Part shown: positions 32,713 through 41,014 of the stretch, piece after piece
Layout: each line of letters starts with the position of its first letter
Position numbering within the stretch: the stretch's first letter is position 1
DNA from: Palsa-661 sp035535015
GTDB taxonomy: Bacteria > Actinomycetota > Acidimicrobiia > Acidimicrobiales > UBA8190
NCBI GenBank assembly: GCA_035535015.1
Contig: DATLQU010000059.1
Coordinates: forward strand, 1 to 64,000
DNA length: 64,000 bases
Direction of reading: 5' to 3'
The notes under the pieces: model-generated
The model's input: only the letters and a program-made list of their open reading frames with translations
Told to the model about the DNA's origin: nothing
Database searches by the model: none
Made by a program: the position numbers and the translations under genes

Positions 32713-33891
32713 CTAGACCCGCGGCAGCCCGAGCACCCGCTCGGCCACCACGTTCCTCTGAATCTCGTTCGTCCCGGCGTAGATGGGACCGGCCAGGGCG
32801 AAGAGAAAACCGTCGAGCCACGGTCCCGGCCGGCCGTCGTCGCCCAGCAACTCGGCCTCCTCGCCCAGAAGCGCCAGGGCGGCGTCGTAAATGGCCAGAT
32901 CGGTCTCCGACCAGAAGACCTTGTTCATCGACGCCTCAGGACCCACCCTCTGACCGTCGAGCACCCGGCTGGCCGTCCAGTAGGTGTGCAGCTTGTACGC
33001 CTCGGCGTCGATCACGGCCCGGGCCACAGCGTCGGCCACCCGGCCGGCGGCAGCGGGGTCGGCCCCGGCCCGCTGCCGGTAGAGAGAGACGAGCCGGCCG
33101 GCCGCCTCGGTGTAGCGCGCCGGGCTCCGCAACGACAGACCCCGCTCGGATCCGGCCGTGGCCATGGCCACCGACCAGCCCTGGTCCACCGTTCCCAACA
33201 CCTGCTCCTCGGGTACCTCGACGTCCTCGAAGAAGACCTCGGCGAATCCCGTCTCCCCGTCCAGCTGGCCGATCGGCCGCACCGTCACCCCCGGCGCATC
33301 CATCGGCACCAGGAAATAGGTCAGGCCCCGGTGCTTCTCGGCATCGGGATCACTCCGGAAGAGCCCGAACAGCCAGTGGGCGAAGGCCCCCCGGCTGCAC
33401 CAGGTCTTCTGCCCGTTCAGCACCCAGTCGCCGCCCGGCCCCCGCTCGGCCCGGCTCCGGATCCCGGCCAGGTCGCTCCCGGCGTCGGGTTCGGACCAAC
33501 CCTGGCACCAGATCGTCTCGCCCGAGGCCATGGAAGGCAGGAAACGGGCCTGCTGCTCGGCCGTCCCGAACTCGAACAGTGTGGGGGCGAGCAGGAAGAT
33601 CCCGTTCTGCGACACCCGGGTGGGGGCGCCGGCCCGGTAGTACTCCTCCTCGAAGACCAACCACTCCATCAGCCCGACGCCCCGGCCGCCGAACTCCTCG
33701 GGCCACGCCACCACCGACCAGCGGTCGTCGTACATCGTCCGCTCCCACACCCGGTGGGCCTCGAAGCCCTCGGCCGTGTCGAGCGACGCCAGCGGTCCCG
33801 TCCCCTTGGCGGCCGAGGGCACCTTGGCCTCCAACCAGTTCCGGACCTCGGCCCGGAACTCGTCCTGTGCCGCTGTGAACAGGAGGTCCAT
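32713..33891 (-). CDS. Acyl-CoA dehydrogenase, long chain of a second pair
   Basis: 392 residues from the ATG at 33891. The full fold is present: AQDEFRAEVRNWLEAKVP, WCQGWSEPDAGSDLAGIRSRAE, WVLNGQKTWCSRGAFAHWLFGLFRS, RGLTYFLVPMDAPGVTVRP, and the C-terminal IYAGTNEIQRNVVAERVLGLPRV. As in the other long chain, the usual Y-E-G-T catalytic site reads Y-A-G-T, which again suggests a shared active site. It starts 98 bases from the divergent thiolase gene at 33990. Together with the short chain, the NTF2-like protein and the esterase it forms a minus-strand run. Confidence 0.92.
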   Translation of the reverse strand: MDLLFTAAQDEFRAEVRNWLEAKVPSAAKGTGPLASLDTAEGFEAHRVWERTMYDDRWSVVAWPEEFGGRGVGLMEWLVFEEEYYRAGAPTRVSQNGIFLLAPTLFEFGTAEQQARFLPSMASGETIWCQGWSEPDAGSDLAGIRSRAERGPGGDWVLNGQKTWCSRGAFAHWLFGLFRSDPDAEKHRGLTYFLVPMDAPGVTVRPIGQLDGETGFAEVFFEDVEVPEEQVLGTVDQGWSVAMATAGSERGLSLRSPARYTEAAGRLVSLYRQRAGADPAAAGRVADAVARAVIDAEAYKLHTYWTASRVLDGQRVGPEASMNKVFWSETDLAIYDAALALLGEEAELLGDDGRPGPWLDGFLFALAGPIYAGTNEIQRNVVAERVLGLPRV

Positions 33892-33989
33892 GGCCCGTCG
33901 AATCTGACACACCGCCAGATACTCGGCAACAATGGAGGGCGGCTCTGCAACGGGGCCCAGTGCCCGCCACGGGCCCAGAGGAGGACCTC

Positions 33990-35150
33990 ATGCCGAACGC
34001 CGTCATCGTCGACGCCGTCCGCACACCGGTGGGCCGCCGCAACGGCCGGCTGGCGGGCTGGCACCCGGTCGACCTCGCCGCCCAGCCTCTGCGGGCGCTC
34101 GTCGAGCGCAACGACCTCGACCCCGCCCTGATCGAGGACGTGGTCATGGGCTGCACCATGATGGTGGGCGAGCAGGCCATGAACATCGGCCGCAACGCCG
34201 TCCTGGCCGCCGGCTTCCCCGAATCGGTCCCCGGCACCTCTGTCGACCGGCAGTGCGGATCGGCCCAGCAGGCCGTCCATTTCGCCGCCCAGGCCGTCAT
34301 GTCGGGGGCCATGGACATCGTCATCGGCGCCGGCATCGAGTCGATGACCCGCGTCCCCATCGGCTCCACCACCGACCCCGGTCCCGGCGAGGCCTACGGC
34401 CCCGCCGTCCACCGCCGCTACCAATTCATCCACCAGGGACTGTCGGCCGAGGAGATCGCGGCGCGCTGGAAGGTCTCGCGTCCCGAGATGGACGCCTTCG
34501 CCCTCGAGTCCCACAACCGCGCCGCGCAGGCGCAGGACGAAGGGCGTTTCGCCCACGAGATCATCCCCCTGCTGGCCCCTACCGAAGCCGACGAGGACGC
34601 CGTCCTCGACTACGACGAGGGTGTCCGCCAAGGCTCGACCATCGAGAAGCTGGCCGCCCTCGCCCCCGCCTTCGCCGAGGACGGCCTCATCACCGCCGCC
34701 TCGTCGTCACAGATCTCCGACGGTTCGGCCGCTGTCCTCGTCATGTCGGAGGAGCGCGCCGCCTCGCTCGGACTGCGGCCCCGGGCCCGCTTCCACACCT
34801 TCGCCGTGGCCGCCAACGATCCCGTCATCATGCTCACCGCCGTCATCCCGGCCACCACCCTCGTCCTCGAGAAGGCCAAGCTCAAGCTCTCCGACATGGA
34901 CGCCATCGAGATCAACGAGGCCTTCGCCTCGGTCGTCCTGGCCTGGCAGCGTGAGTTCGACCCCGACATGACCAAGGTCAACCCGAACGGCGGCGCCATC
35001 GCCATCGGCCACCCCACCGGCTGCTCGGGTGCCCGGCTGATGGCCACCCTGCTGAACGAGCTCGAGCGCACCGGCGGCCGCTACGGCCTGCAGACCATGT
35101 GCGAAGGCGGCGGCCAGGCCAACGCCACCATCATCGAGCGACTCGGCTAG
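33990..35150 (+). CDS. Thiolase (acetyl-CoA acyltransferase), FadA6-like
   Basis: 386 residues from the ATG at 33990 with agaggagg upstream. This is a catalytically complete degradative thiolase: VIVDAVRTPVGRRNGRLAG, the nucleophile Cys in VDRQCGSAQQA, NEAFASVVLAW, the His in NGGAIAIGHPTGCSGARL, and the second Cys in LQTMCEGGGQANATIIERLG. From memory it resembles mycobacterial FadA6, which acts in breakdown of the last steroid rings, especially in the N-terminal HPVDLAA and C-terminal regions; I could not align it. It would cleave a 3-ketoacyl-CoA with CoA. It is divergent from an acyl-CoA dehydrogenase pair and about 2 kb from the ipd genes, which supports that role. Confidence 0.93.
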   Translation: MPNAVIVDAVRTPVGRRNGRLAGWHPVDLAAQPLRALVERNDLDPALIEDVVMGCTMMVGEQAMNIGRNAVLAAGFPESVPGTSVDRQCGSAQQAVHFAAQAVMSGAMDIVIGAGIESMTRVPIGSTTDPGPGEAYGPAVHRRYQFIHQGLSAEEIAARWKVSRPEMDAFALESHNRAAQAQDEGRFAHEIIPLLAPTEADEDAVLDYDEGVRQGSTIEKLAALAPAFAEDGLITAASSSQISDGSAAVLVMSEERAASLGLRPRARFHTFAVAANDPVIMLTAVIPATTLVLEKAKLKLSDMDAIEINEAFASVVLAWQREFDPDMTKVNPNGGAIAIGHPTGCSGARLMATLLNELERTGGRYGLQTMCEGGGQANATIIERLG

Positions 35151-35170
35151 CGCCGGCACCTTCCCGGCCC

Positions 35171-35944
35171 GTGGCCCGCGTCCTCGTCACCGGAGGCACC
35201 GGAACCCTCGGATCACTGCTCGTCAGCCGCCTGCTGGCTCAGGGCCACGAGGTCCGGTCGTTCAGCCGCCACCCACCGGCCACGGCTCTGCCGCCGTCGG
35301 ATGACAAATCGGGCCCGGGTCTGTCACATCACCGCGGTGACGTCTCGACGGGTACCGGCCTCGACGAGGCCTGCGCCGGCGTCGACACGATCATCCACAC
35401 GGCCACGTCCCCGCGCGCCTCGGGCGCCGTGGAGGTGAAGGGCACGACCAACGTGACCGCGGCGGCGTCCCGGGTGGACGCCCACCTCATCTACGTCTCC
35501 ATCGTGGGCGTCGACGCCATGCACTACTCCTACTACCGGGGGAAGTGGGCAGCGGAGCAGGCGGTCGAGTCGGGAGGAGTCCGCTTCACCATCCAACGCG
35601 CCACACAGTTCCACGACCTCCTCGACCGCTTCCTCGGCTGGCGGGTCTTCCCGGTGACCAGGAACATGGCCTTCCAGCCGGTCGACGCGGCCGAGGTGGC
35701 CGACCGGATGGTCGAGCTCGTCGCCGAGGGGCCGGCCGGTCGGGTCGAGGACTTCGGAGGTCCGGCCGTGGTGCCGATGCGCGCCCTCGCCGCCCTGCGC
35801 CGCCGGATCACCGGATCGACCACATTGCTCGTTCCTGCTCTCCGGATCGGATTTCTCGGAGAGCTCGACCAGGGCAGGCACCTCTGTCCCGATCACGCCC
35901 GCGGACGGCTCACCTGGGAGCAGTGGCTCACAACGCGGCGATAA
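35171..35944 (+). CDS. NAD(P)-binding Rossmann protein (atypical SDR, NmrA-like)
   Basis: 257 residues from a GTG at 35171, 20 bases after the thiolase stop. It begins ARVLVTGGTGTLGSLLVSRLLAQGHEVRSFSR, the extended or atypical SDR nucleotide site (GGTGxLG). It continues with GVDTIIHTATSPRASGAVEVKGTTNVTAAA, YVSIVGVDAMHYSYYRGKWAAEQAV (Tyr-x-x-x-Lys-like YYRGK) and FTIQRATQFHDLLDRFL. This resembles NmrA-like or epimerase-like reductases and redox sensors. Function unknown. It probably shares the thiolase transcript. Its last 17 bases overlap the convergent DJ-1 family gene. Confidence 0.85.
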   Translation: MARVLVTGGTGTLGSLLVSRLLAQGHEVRSFSRHPPATALPPSDDKSGPGLSHHRGDVSTGTGLDEACAGVDTIIHTATSPRASGAVEVKGTTNVTAAASRVDAHLIYVSIVGVDAMHYSYYRGKWAAEQAVESGGVRFTIQRATQFHDLLDRFLGWRVFPVTRNMAFQPVDAAEVADRMVELVAEGPAGRVEDFGGPAVVPMRALAALRRRITGSTTLLVPALRIGFLGELDQGRHLCPDHARGRLTWEQWLTTRR

Positions 35945-36455
35945 GCGCCTTCATCCACGGGCCCAGATCGGCCGGCGTCCGGGCCGAGATCAGATTTCCG
36001 TCGACCACCGCCGCCTCGTCGACCCAGTCCACCCCGGCGTTCTCCATGTCGTCGCGGATGGCCCCCACACTGGTGGCCCGCCGGCCCTTCAGGATCTTGG
36101 CCGAGATGGGCACCCAACCGGCGTGACAGATGAAGGCGATGGGCTTGCCCGCGGTGTCGAAGGCCCGCACCAGGTCGAGGACGGCCTCCGACCGCCGCAA
36201 CTTGTCGGGGGCGAACCCGCCGGGAATGACCAGGGCGTCGAAGTCGTCCTCTTTCAACCCGTCCACGGTCGTGTCCACGGCCAGCGGTCCGTAACCCTTC
36301 TTCCCGTGCACCGGCGTGGCGTCGAGCCCGGCCACCGTCACCGTCACCCCTTCCTCCTGCAGACGGGCCACCGGATAGAGCAGCTCCATGTCCTCGAAGA
36401 GATCGGCGGCGAGCACGAGGACTCGGCGGGAACGGAGATCGGTGGGAGCGGCCAT
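35928..36455 (-). CDS. DJ-1/PfpI family protein
   Basis: 175 residues from the ATG at 36455. Recognised by RRVLVLAADLFEDMELLYPVARLQEEGVTVTVAG, ALVIPGGFAPDKLRR and the nucleophile elbow AFICHAGWVPIS with the conserved Cys-His. The late DEAAVVDGNLISARTPADLGPWM is also typical. Members act as glyoxalases, deglycases, chaperones or proteases; the PfpI subgroup is often linked to carbonyl or oxidative stress. It lies 49 bases downstream of ipdC on the same strand, so it may be the tail of the ipd operon. A stress role during steroid breakdown is inference only. Confidence 0.92.
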   Translation of the reverse strand: MAAPTDLRSRRVLVLAADLFEDMELLYPVARLQEEGVTVTVAGLDATPVHGKKGYGPLAVDTTVDGLKEDDFDALVIPGGFAPDKLRRSEAVLDLVRAFDTAGKPIAFICHAGWVPISAKILKGRRATSVGAIRDDMENAGVDWVDEAAVVDGNLISARTPADLGPWMKALIAAL

Positions 36456-36504
36456 GGCTCACGACAGTACCGGCGGCCCTGTCGACCGGCGCAGTCCGGT
36501 CGGC

Positions 36505-37590
36505 TCAGGAGCGGCCCAGGCGTTCGAGGGTGTCGTTGGCCTCGGTGATGATGCCGCCGATGATCTCGGCCACCGAGGGCAACGCGTCGATGACGCCGAC
36601 GACCTGGCCGGTGGGCAGGATGCCGACGTCCGTGGCCCCGTCGACCAGCGCCGCCTTCGTCATCATGGGGGCGTTGGCCGCCATCAGCACCTGCGCCCAG
36701 GAGAGCTCGTTTCCCTCCTTCATGGCCAGGCCCTCCTTGGCCAGGGCGCGCATCGACGTGTGGGTCTGCCGACGGAACGCAAGGGCGTTGCGCAGGGCCC
36801 GGGGCAGGGCGGCCAGTCGGCCGGCGCCTTCGAGGTGGTCGACCAGATCCGTCCGGATCACCCGCTGCGGAGCACCGTCCACCCGGGTGGTCACCACCGT
36901 TCCCGTCACCGCCGTGGCCAGATAGAGCTTCTTCACCTCGTCGGGCACGGTCGACTCCCGGCTGAGCAGGAAGCGGGTACCCATGGCGATACCCGTCGCC
37001 CCGTAGGCCAGGGCGGCGACCAGGCCGCGGCCCGATGAGAAGCCGCCGGCACCGATGACACAGACCGTCTCCCCCACGGCATCGACCACCGACGGCAGCA
37101 GCAACGAGGTCGGCACTGGACCGGTATGGCCGCCACCCTCGGCCCCCTGGGCGATGACGCCGTGGACCCCCCACTCGGCCACCTTCTCGGCGTGGCGCCG
37201 GGCGCCGACGGTGGGGATCACGATGATCCCGGCGGCGGCCAGCTGCTTGACCAGATCGGGACGCGGCGCCTGGGCGAAGCTGGCCACCGTCACCCCCGAC
37301 TCGACCAGAAGGGCCACCCGCTGCTCGACGTCGGGGGCGTCGGTGCGGAGGTTCACCCCGAAGGGGTTGGTGGTCCGCGCCCGGACGTCCGCCACCGCGG
37401 CGCGCAACTCCTCCAAGGTCATTGTGGCCGAGGCCAGGATGCCGAGACCTCCGGCCTCGGCGGTGGCCGCCACCAGCCGGGGGCCGGCCACCCAACCCAT
37501 ACCCGTCTGGACGATCGGGTAGCGCACCCCGACCAGCTCGCACAGCCGGGTCCGCAGTGCCGGGTGCGGATCCGGCATGGCGTCCGTCAC
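36505..37590 (-). CDS. ipdC: IpdC-like flavin-dependent reductase (NMO/2-nitropropane dioxygenase fold)
   Basis: 361 residues from a GTG at 37590 that overlaps the ipdB stop (GTGA); an ATG at 37578 is the alternative. The TIM-barrel flavoprotein pattern is clear: LVGVRYPIVQTGMGWVAGPRLVAATAEAGGLGILAS, NPFGVNLRTDAPD, GVIAQGAEGGGHTG, VIGAGGFSSGRGLVAALAYGATGIAMGTRFL. In Mycobacterium tuberculosis the gene after ipdB (Rv3553, ipdC) encodes this family and acts on the hydroxylated indane-carboxyl-CoA intermediate before ring opening. The same order here (echA20-ipdA-ipdB-ipdC), with four-base overlaps at two of the three junctions, supports IpdC rather than a nitronate monooxygenase. Identity rests on family plus synteny. 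Confidence 0.85.
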   Translation of the reverse strand: MTDAMPDPHPALRTRLCELVGVRYPIVQTGMGWVAGPRLVAATAEAGGLGILASATMTLEELRAAVADVRARTTNPFGVNLRTDAPDVEQRVALLVESGVTVASFAQAPRPDLVKQLAAAGIIVIPTVGARRHAEKVAEWGVHGVIAQGAEGGGHTGPVPTSLLLPSVVDAVGETVCVIGAGGFSSGRGLVAALAYGATGIAMGTRFLLSRESTVPDEVKKLYLATAVTGTVVTTRVDGAPQRVIRTDLVDHLEGAGRLAALPRALRNALAFRRQTHTSMRALAKEGLAMKEGNELSWAQVLMAANAPMMTKAALVDGATDVGILPTGQVVGVIDALPSVAEIIGGIITEANDTLERLGRS

Positions 37591-38360
37591 CCGGGCAGTT
37601 CCTTGTCGCGCAGGCGCGTCGGGTCGAGAACCTCGCGGATCAGTTCCAGTTCCCCGGGGTCGGGAAGGCGGGTGACGGGGACGTCGGCGGGTATGACGAG
37701 AGTGAAACCGGTGGCGGCCACGATGTCGTCGACGGTCACGCCCGGATGGACCGAGCGCAGCCGCATGGCGTGGTCCGGGGTGGCGAAGTCGAAGACCCCG
37801 AGGTTGGAGATGACGACGCGGATCTCGTGGAAGCGGGTGGCCGCCGGGCCCGCCGCCGCGGCGCGGTCGTAGCCGACTCCGCCGACCATGTCGACGTGCT
37901 CCACGAAGCTGCGCGGCGAATGGGAGGGGACCCAGTAGCTGGTGGTGTGGTTGACGGTGTTGCCCGGGGCGCCGCGGACCCCGATCAGCTGCGTCTTCGG
38001 TCGGGCCCAGTCGCCGATGCAGCTGATGTTCTGGTTGCCGTAACGGTCGACCTGGGTGGCCATCATCATCACGTGGCGCCGGCCCGACCAGACCACGTCG
38101 AAGACCCGCCGGTACGGCAGCCAGGCTTCGAGGACGAAGGCGGAACGGGCCGACGAGACGGCGGGGGTGTTGGCCATCAGCGCCGCTTCGCCGTCGGTGA
38201 GGACGAGGTCGGGCTCGAAGGTGAGCCGGGCCAGCCGGGCCCCGATGGCCGGGATGGTGCCGAAGGGACTGGCCACGATCTCGCCGTCGCCGCGCCAGGC
38301 CTCGGCGCAGGCCACCGCCACCACTTCGGCCCGGGCCACCTCGACGCCCGTCGCGGTCAT
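37587..38360 (-). CDS. ipdB: IpdB, beta subunit of the steroid ring-cleaving CoA-transferase-fold hydrolase
   Basis: 257 residues from the ATG at 38360, which overlaps the ipdA stop by three bases. It has the class I CoA-transferase beta fold: VEVARAEVVAVACAEAWRGDGEIVASPFGTIPAIGARLA, YRRVFDVVWSGRRHVMMMATQVDRYGNQNIS, and FDFATPDHAMRLRSVHPGVTVDDI. In the characterised enzyme IpdAB hydrolyses the cyclohexenone ring (ring C remnant) of the steroid degradation product COCHEA-CoA and does not transfer CoA. The partner subunit is encoded directly upstream and ipdC directly downstream. Assignment is strong because both subunits and both flanking genes match the known module. Confidence 0.9.
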   Translation of the reverse strand: MTATGVEVARAEVVAVACAEAWRGDGEIVASPFGTIPAIGARLARLTFEPDLVLTDGEAALMANTPAVSSARSAFVLEAWLPYRRVFDVVWSGRRHVMMMATQVDRYGNQNISCIGDWARPKTQLIGVRGAPGNTVNHTTSYWVPSHSPRSFVEHVDMVGGVGYDRAAAAGPAATRFHEIRVVISNLGVFDFATPDHAMRLRSVHPGVTVDDIVAATGFTLVIPADVPVTRLPDPGELELIREVLDPTRLRDKELPG

Positions 38361-39220
38361 GACTTGGCCCCGGCCGTCTCGGCCACGGCCGCCCGGTAGG
38401 CCGGCTCGTCGACCCGGACGTAGCGCTCGGCGAAGGCCTTCCAGGCGTCGGCGTCGGCCCCCGAGCCGGCGTAGGCCTTCTGGAAGGCCTCGTCGCGGTC
38501 GTAGTCGGGTGGACACGAGGTGAAATGGGCGCCGCCGGGGACTTCGGCGACGGCGTCGGTGAGAAGCCGACTGATGGTGATCGTCTGGATAGGGCCCTCG
38601 TCGAGCAGCGCCCCGGGGGCCACGACCTTCTCGGCCGTGACGAAACGACGGACCGCAGCACCCAGGTAGAGCTCGTCGAAAAAGGGGTCGGGGCCGAGGA
38701 TCTGACCGTTGCCGTGGGTGTCGGCCCGGTTCAGGTGGACGAAGGCGGCGTCCAGGGTGAGCGCGGGCATGGCCACCAGCTCCTCGCCGTCGGCGTAGGG
38801 GGAGGTGACCGTCCGCAGTTCGGGATTGACCCGCATGACGTCGGAACCGAGGCCGGCCCGGGTGGGCAGGAAGGGCAGCCTCTGGCAGGCGGCCAGAAGA
38901 CCCAGGTAGAACATGCCCTCGTCGACTTCCATGGCCTCGACGCCGCCGGTCTGGCGGGCGGCACGGAAGTGGGGGTCGAGGGCGATGGAGTCGAGGGTGA
39001 CGAAGCCGTAGACGACCTTGCGGACAAGGCCGGAGGCACAGAGGACGCCGACGTCGGGACCGCCGTAGGAGACGACGGTCAGATCGCCGATGCCGGCCCG
39101 GACGATGGCCCTGACGGCCGCCATCGGTTTGCGTCGTGAGCCCCAGCCGCCGAAGCCGACCGTCATGCCCGGCCGGAGCTCGGCGACCATTTCGTCGAGG
39201 CCGACGCGCTTATCTGCCAT
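38357..39220 (-). CDS. ipdA: IpdA, alpha subunit of the steroid ring-cleaving hydrolase
   Basis: 287 residues from the ATG at 39220. The N-terminus DKRVGLDEMVAELRPGMTVGFGGWGSRRKPM, SYGGPDVGVLCASGLVRKVVYGFVTLDS, LPFLPTRAGLGSDV and GGAHFTSCPPDYDRDEAFQKAY correspond closely to what I recall of mycobacterial IpdA (Rv3551). An acidic pair (Asp100, Glu101) in EAMEVDEGM lies where the catalytic Glu reported for the mycobacterial enzyme is expected. IpdAB opens the last carbocyclic ring in cholesterol and related steroid catabolism. The gene follows echA20 by 6 bases and overlaps ipdB, so the two subunits are made together. Confidence 0.92.
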   Translation of the reverse strand: MADKRVGLDEMVAELRPGMTVGFGGWGSRRKPMAAVRAIVRAGIGDLTVVSYGGPDVGVLCASGLVRKVVYGFVTLDSIALDPHFRAARQTGGVEAMEVDEGMFYLGLLAACQRLPFLPTRAGLGSDVMRVNPELRTVTSPYADGEELVAMPALTLDAAFVHLNRADTHGNGQILGPDPFFDELYLGAAVRRFVTAEKVVAPGALLDEGPIQTITISRLLTDAVAEVPGGAHFTSCPPDYDRDEAFQKAYAGSGADADAWKAFAERYVRVDEPAYRAAVAETAGAKS

Positions 39221-39226
39221 GCGTCG

Positions 39227-39985
39227 TCACTTGGAAACGTTGGGGTCGCGCTTCTCGACGAAGGCGGCCCGCTGCTCGTCGGCCACCCCGGAGACATGGA
39301 GCTCGTAGGTGAAGCCCTGCTCGTAGCGGTAGGAGCGTTTGACGTCGACGGGATCGATGCCGTTCAACGATTCCTTGGCCCGGCGGATGATGGTGGGACT
39401 CTTGGCGGCGATGACGGCGGCGACCTCGTAGGCGGCGTCGATCAGAGTGTCACGGGGCACGACACGCAAGACCGAGCCGAACTCGTGGAGCTCGGCGGCG
39501 GTAGCCGTGGTGGCCGTGTAGACCATCTGGCGCATCTTGTGCTGGGGAACGAGCCGGGCCAGGTGGGTGGCGGCACCGAGGGCCCCGCGATCGACTTCGG
39601 GGAGCCCGAAGGTGGCGTCGTCGGAGGCGACCACGATGTCGGCGTTGCCGCAGAGGCCGATGCCGCCACCGAGACAGAAGCCGTGGACGGCGACGATCAC
39701 CGGGACCTCGCAGTCGTAGACGGCGGCGAAGGCGGCGGCACAACCGCGGTTGACACCGACGAGCGCCGCGTCCCCGACGGCCTGGATCTCCTTGATGTCG
39801 ACGCCGGCGCAGAAGCCGCGGCCTTCGGCCCGGAGCACCACCACCCGGGTCTCGGGGTTGCGGCCGGCGGCCAGGACGGCGTCGGCCAGGGCGAACCAGC
39901 CGGCGACATCGAGCGCGTTGACCGGGGGCGCGTCGATCACCACCTCCGCCGTCCCGGCCAGGCGTTCATGGGTTTCGATGCTCAT
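39227..39985 (-). CDS. echA20: EchA20-like crotonase (steroid ring D opening)
   Basis: 252 residues from the ATG at 39985. It is a crotonase-fold protein: VVIDAPPVNALDVAGWFALADAV, VVLRAEGRGFCAGVDIKEIQAVG (oxyanion hole), and VPVIVAVHGFCLGGGIGLCGNADIVVASDDATFGLPEVDRGALGAATHLARLVPQHKM. The later YRYEQGFTYELHVSGVADEQR region matches what I recall of mycobacterial EchA20 (Rv3550), which hydrolyses ring D of the indane-dione CoA intermediate. It heads the ipdABC operon here just as in mycobacteria. Its upstream 159 bases are shared with a divergent SDR gene, also as in mycobacteria. Confidence 0.9.
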   Translation of the reverse strand: MSIETHERLAGTAEVVIDAPPVNALDVAGWFALADAVLAAGRNPETRVVVLRAEGRGFCAGVDIKEIQAVGDAALVGVNRGCAAAFAAVYDCEVPVIVAVHGFCLGGGIGLCGNADIVVASDDATFGLPEVDRGALGAATHLARLVPQHKMRQMVYTATTATAAELHEFGSVLRVVPRDTLIDAAYEVAAVIAAKSPTIIRRAKESLNGIDPVDVKRSYRYEQGFTYELHVSGVADEQRAAFVEKRDPNVSK

Positions 39986-40144
39986 CGATGGCTCCGGATC
40001 CTCGGTGATGACGGTGTCCCCGACGGCGGCCGGTGCCGCGCTGGCGGCGGCCCGGGTGATCTGATGCCGCGTCAGGAAACGAGAGGAGGATAGGCCAGGT
40101 GGCCGACCTTCGGTAGTTTGTGCGCCCTGGCCAAGGAGGCGGTG

Positions 40145-41014
40145 GTGAGCCCGAGCAAGGAAGCGGTGAGCCCCGGGGAGAAGGCCGATCCCCTCGACTT
40201 CGGCGGCAAGGTGGTCGTGGTGACGGGCGGGGCGCGGGGGGTGGGACGCGGGATCAGCGAAGGCTTCCTGGGCGCCGGGGCCGACGTCGTCATCTGCGGC
40301 CGCCATGTCCCGGCGGCCGAGGATCTCCCCGGTCGAAACGGCCGGACGGCGGTCTTCGTCCAGGCCGACGTGCGAGATGCCGAGCAGGCGGCCGAGGTGG
40401 TGGCCCAGACCACGGGCCGCTTCGGTCGGCTCGACGTGTTGGTGAACAACGCCGGCGGATCGCCGTCGGTGCCGGCGGCCGACGCCTCGGCCCGGTTCAT
40501 CTCGCAGGTGATCGCCCTCAACCTGGTGGCCCCCTTCTATTGCGCCCAGGCGGCCAACCGGGTCATGCAGGAACAGGGCCAAGGCGGCTCGATCGTGAAC
40601 ATCGCCAGCATCTCCGGGCTGCGGCCCTCGCCGGGGAGCGCCGCCTACGGTGCGGCCAAGGCGGGGTTGATCAACCTGACCCGCAGCCTGGCCATGGAGT
40701 GGGCGCCCAAGGTCCGGGTGAACTGCGTGGTGGCCGGGATGGTGGCCACCGAAGCGGCCGACGACCACTACGGCGGGCCGGCCGGGGTGGAGGCGGTGGC
40801 GGCCACCGTGCCCCTGCGCCGGCTGGGGACGCCCGACGACATGGCCGGGGTCTGTCTCTTCCTGGCCTCCCCGCTGGCCTCCTACCTGGCCGGCGCGGCC
40901 ATCGAAGCCGACGGAGGCGGAGAGTGGCCGCCCTTCCTGGCCGCCGTGGACTCGGTGACCAGGAAGGGGCAAAGTGCAGACGGACACCCGGCGTGCTCTG
41001 ATAGCGCCTCGTGA
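40145..41014 (+). CDS. Short-chain dehydrogenase divergent from echA20
   Basis: 289 residues from the GTG at 40145, chosen for the aaggagg 5 bases upstream. Classical SDR: KVVVVTGGARGVGRGISEGFL (TGxxxGxG), DVLVNNAGGSPSV (NNAG), NIASISGLRPSPGSAAYGAAKAG with Ser and Tyr-x-x-x-Lys, and a C-terminal IEADGGGEWPP. The tail of about 25 residues after the fold looks unconserved. In M. tuberculosis an SDR gene (Rv3549c) lies divergently beside echA20, so position suggests a role in the same steroid-ring pathway, for example on a hydroxy or keto indane-CoA intermediate. It overlaps the transhydrogenase alpha gene by four bases, which is unusual. Confidence 0.9.
   Translation: MSPSKEAVSPGEKADPLDFGGKVVVVTGGARGVGRGISEGFLGAGADVVICGRHVPAAEDLPGRNGRTAVFVQADVRDAEQAAEVVAQTTGRFGRLDVLVNNAGGSPSVPAADASARFISQVIALNLVAPFYCAQAANRVMQEQGQGGSIVNIASISGLRPSPGSAAYGAAKAGLINLTRSLAMEWAPKVRVNCVVAGMVATEAADDHYGGPAGVEAVAATVPLRRLGTPDDMAGVCLFLASPLASYLAGAAIEADGGGEWPPFLAAVDSVTRKGQSADGHPACSDSAS

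Noticed and set aside
36505..37590. Calling the gene a nitronate monooxygenase
   Set aside because: The fold agrees, but the position directly after ipdA-ipdB with a GTGA overlap favours IpdC.
40145..41014. Assigning the SDR a specific steroid reaction (IpdF)
   Set aside because: IpdF is also an SDR, but I cannot separate it from other SDRs by reading, and the divergent position matches Rv3549c rather than ipdF.
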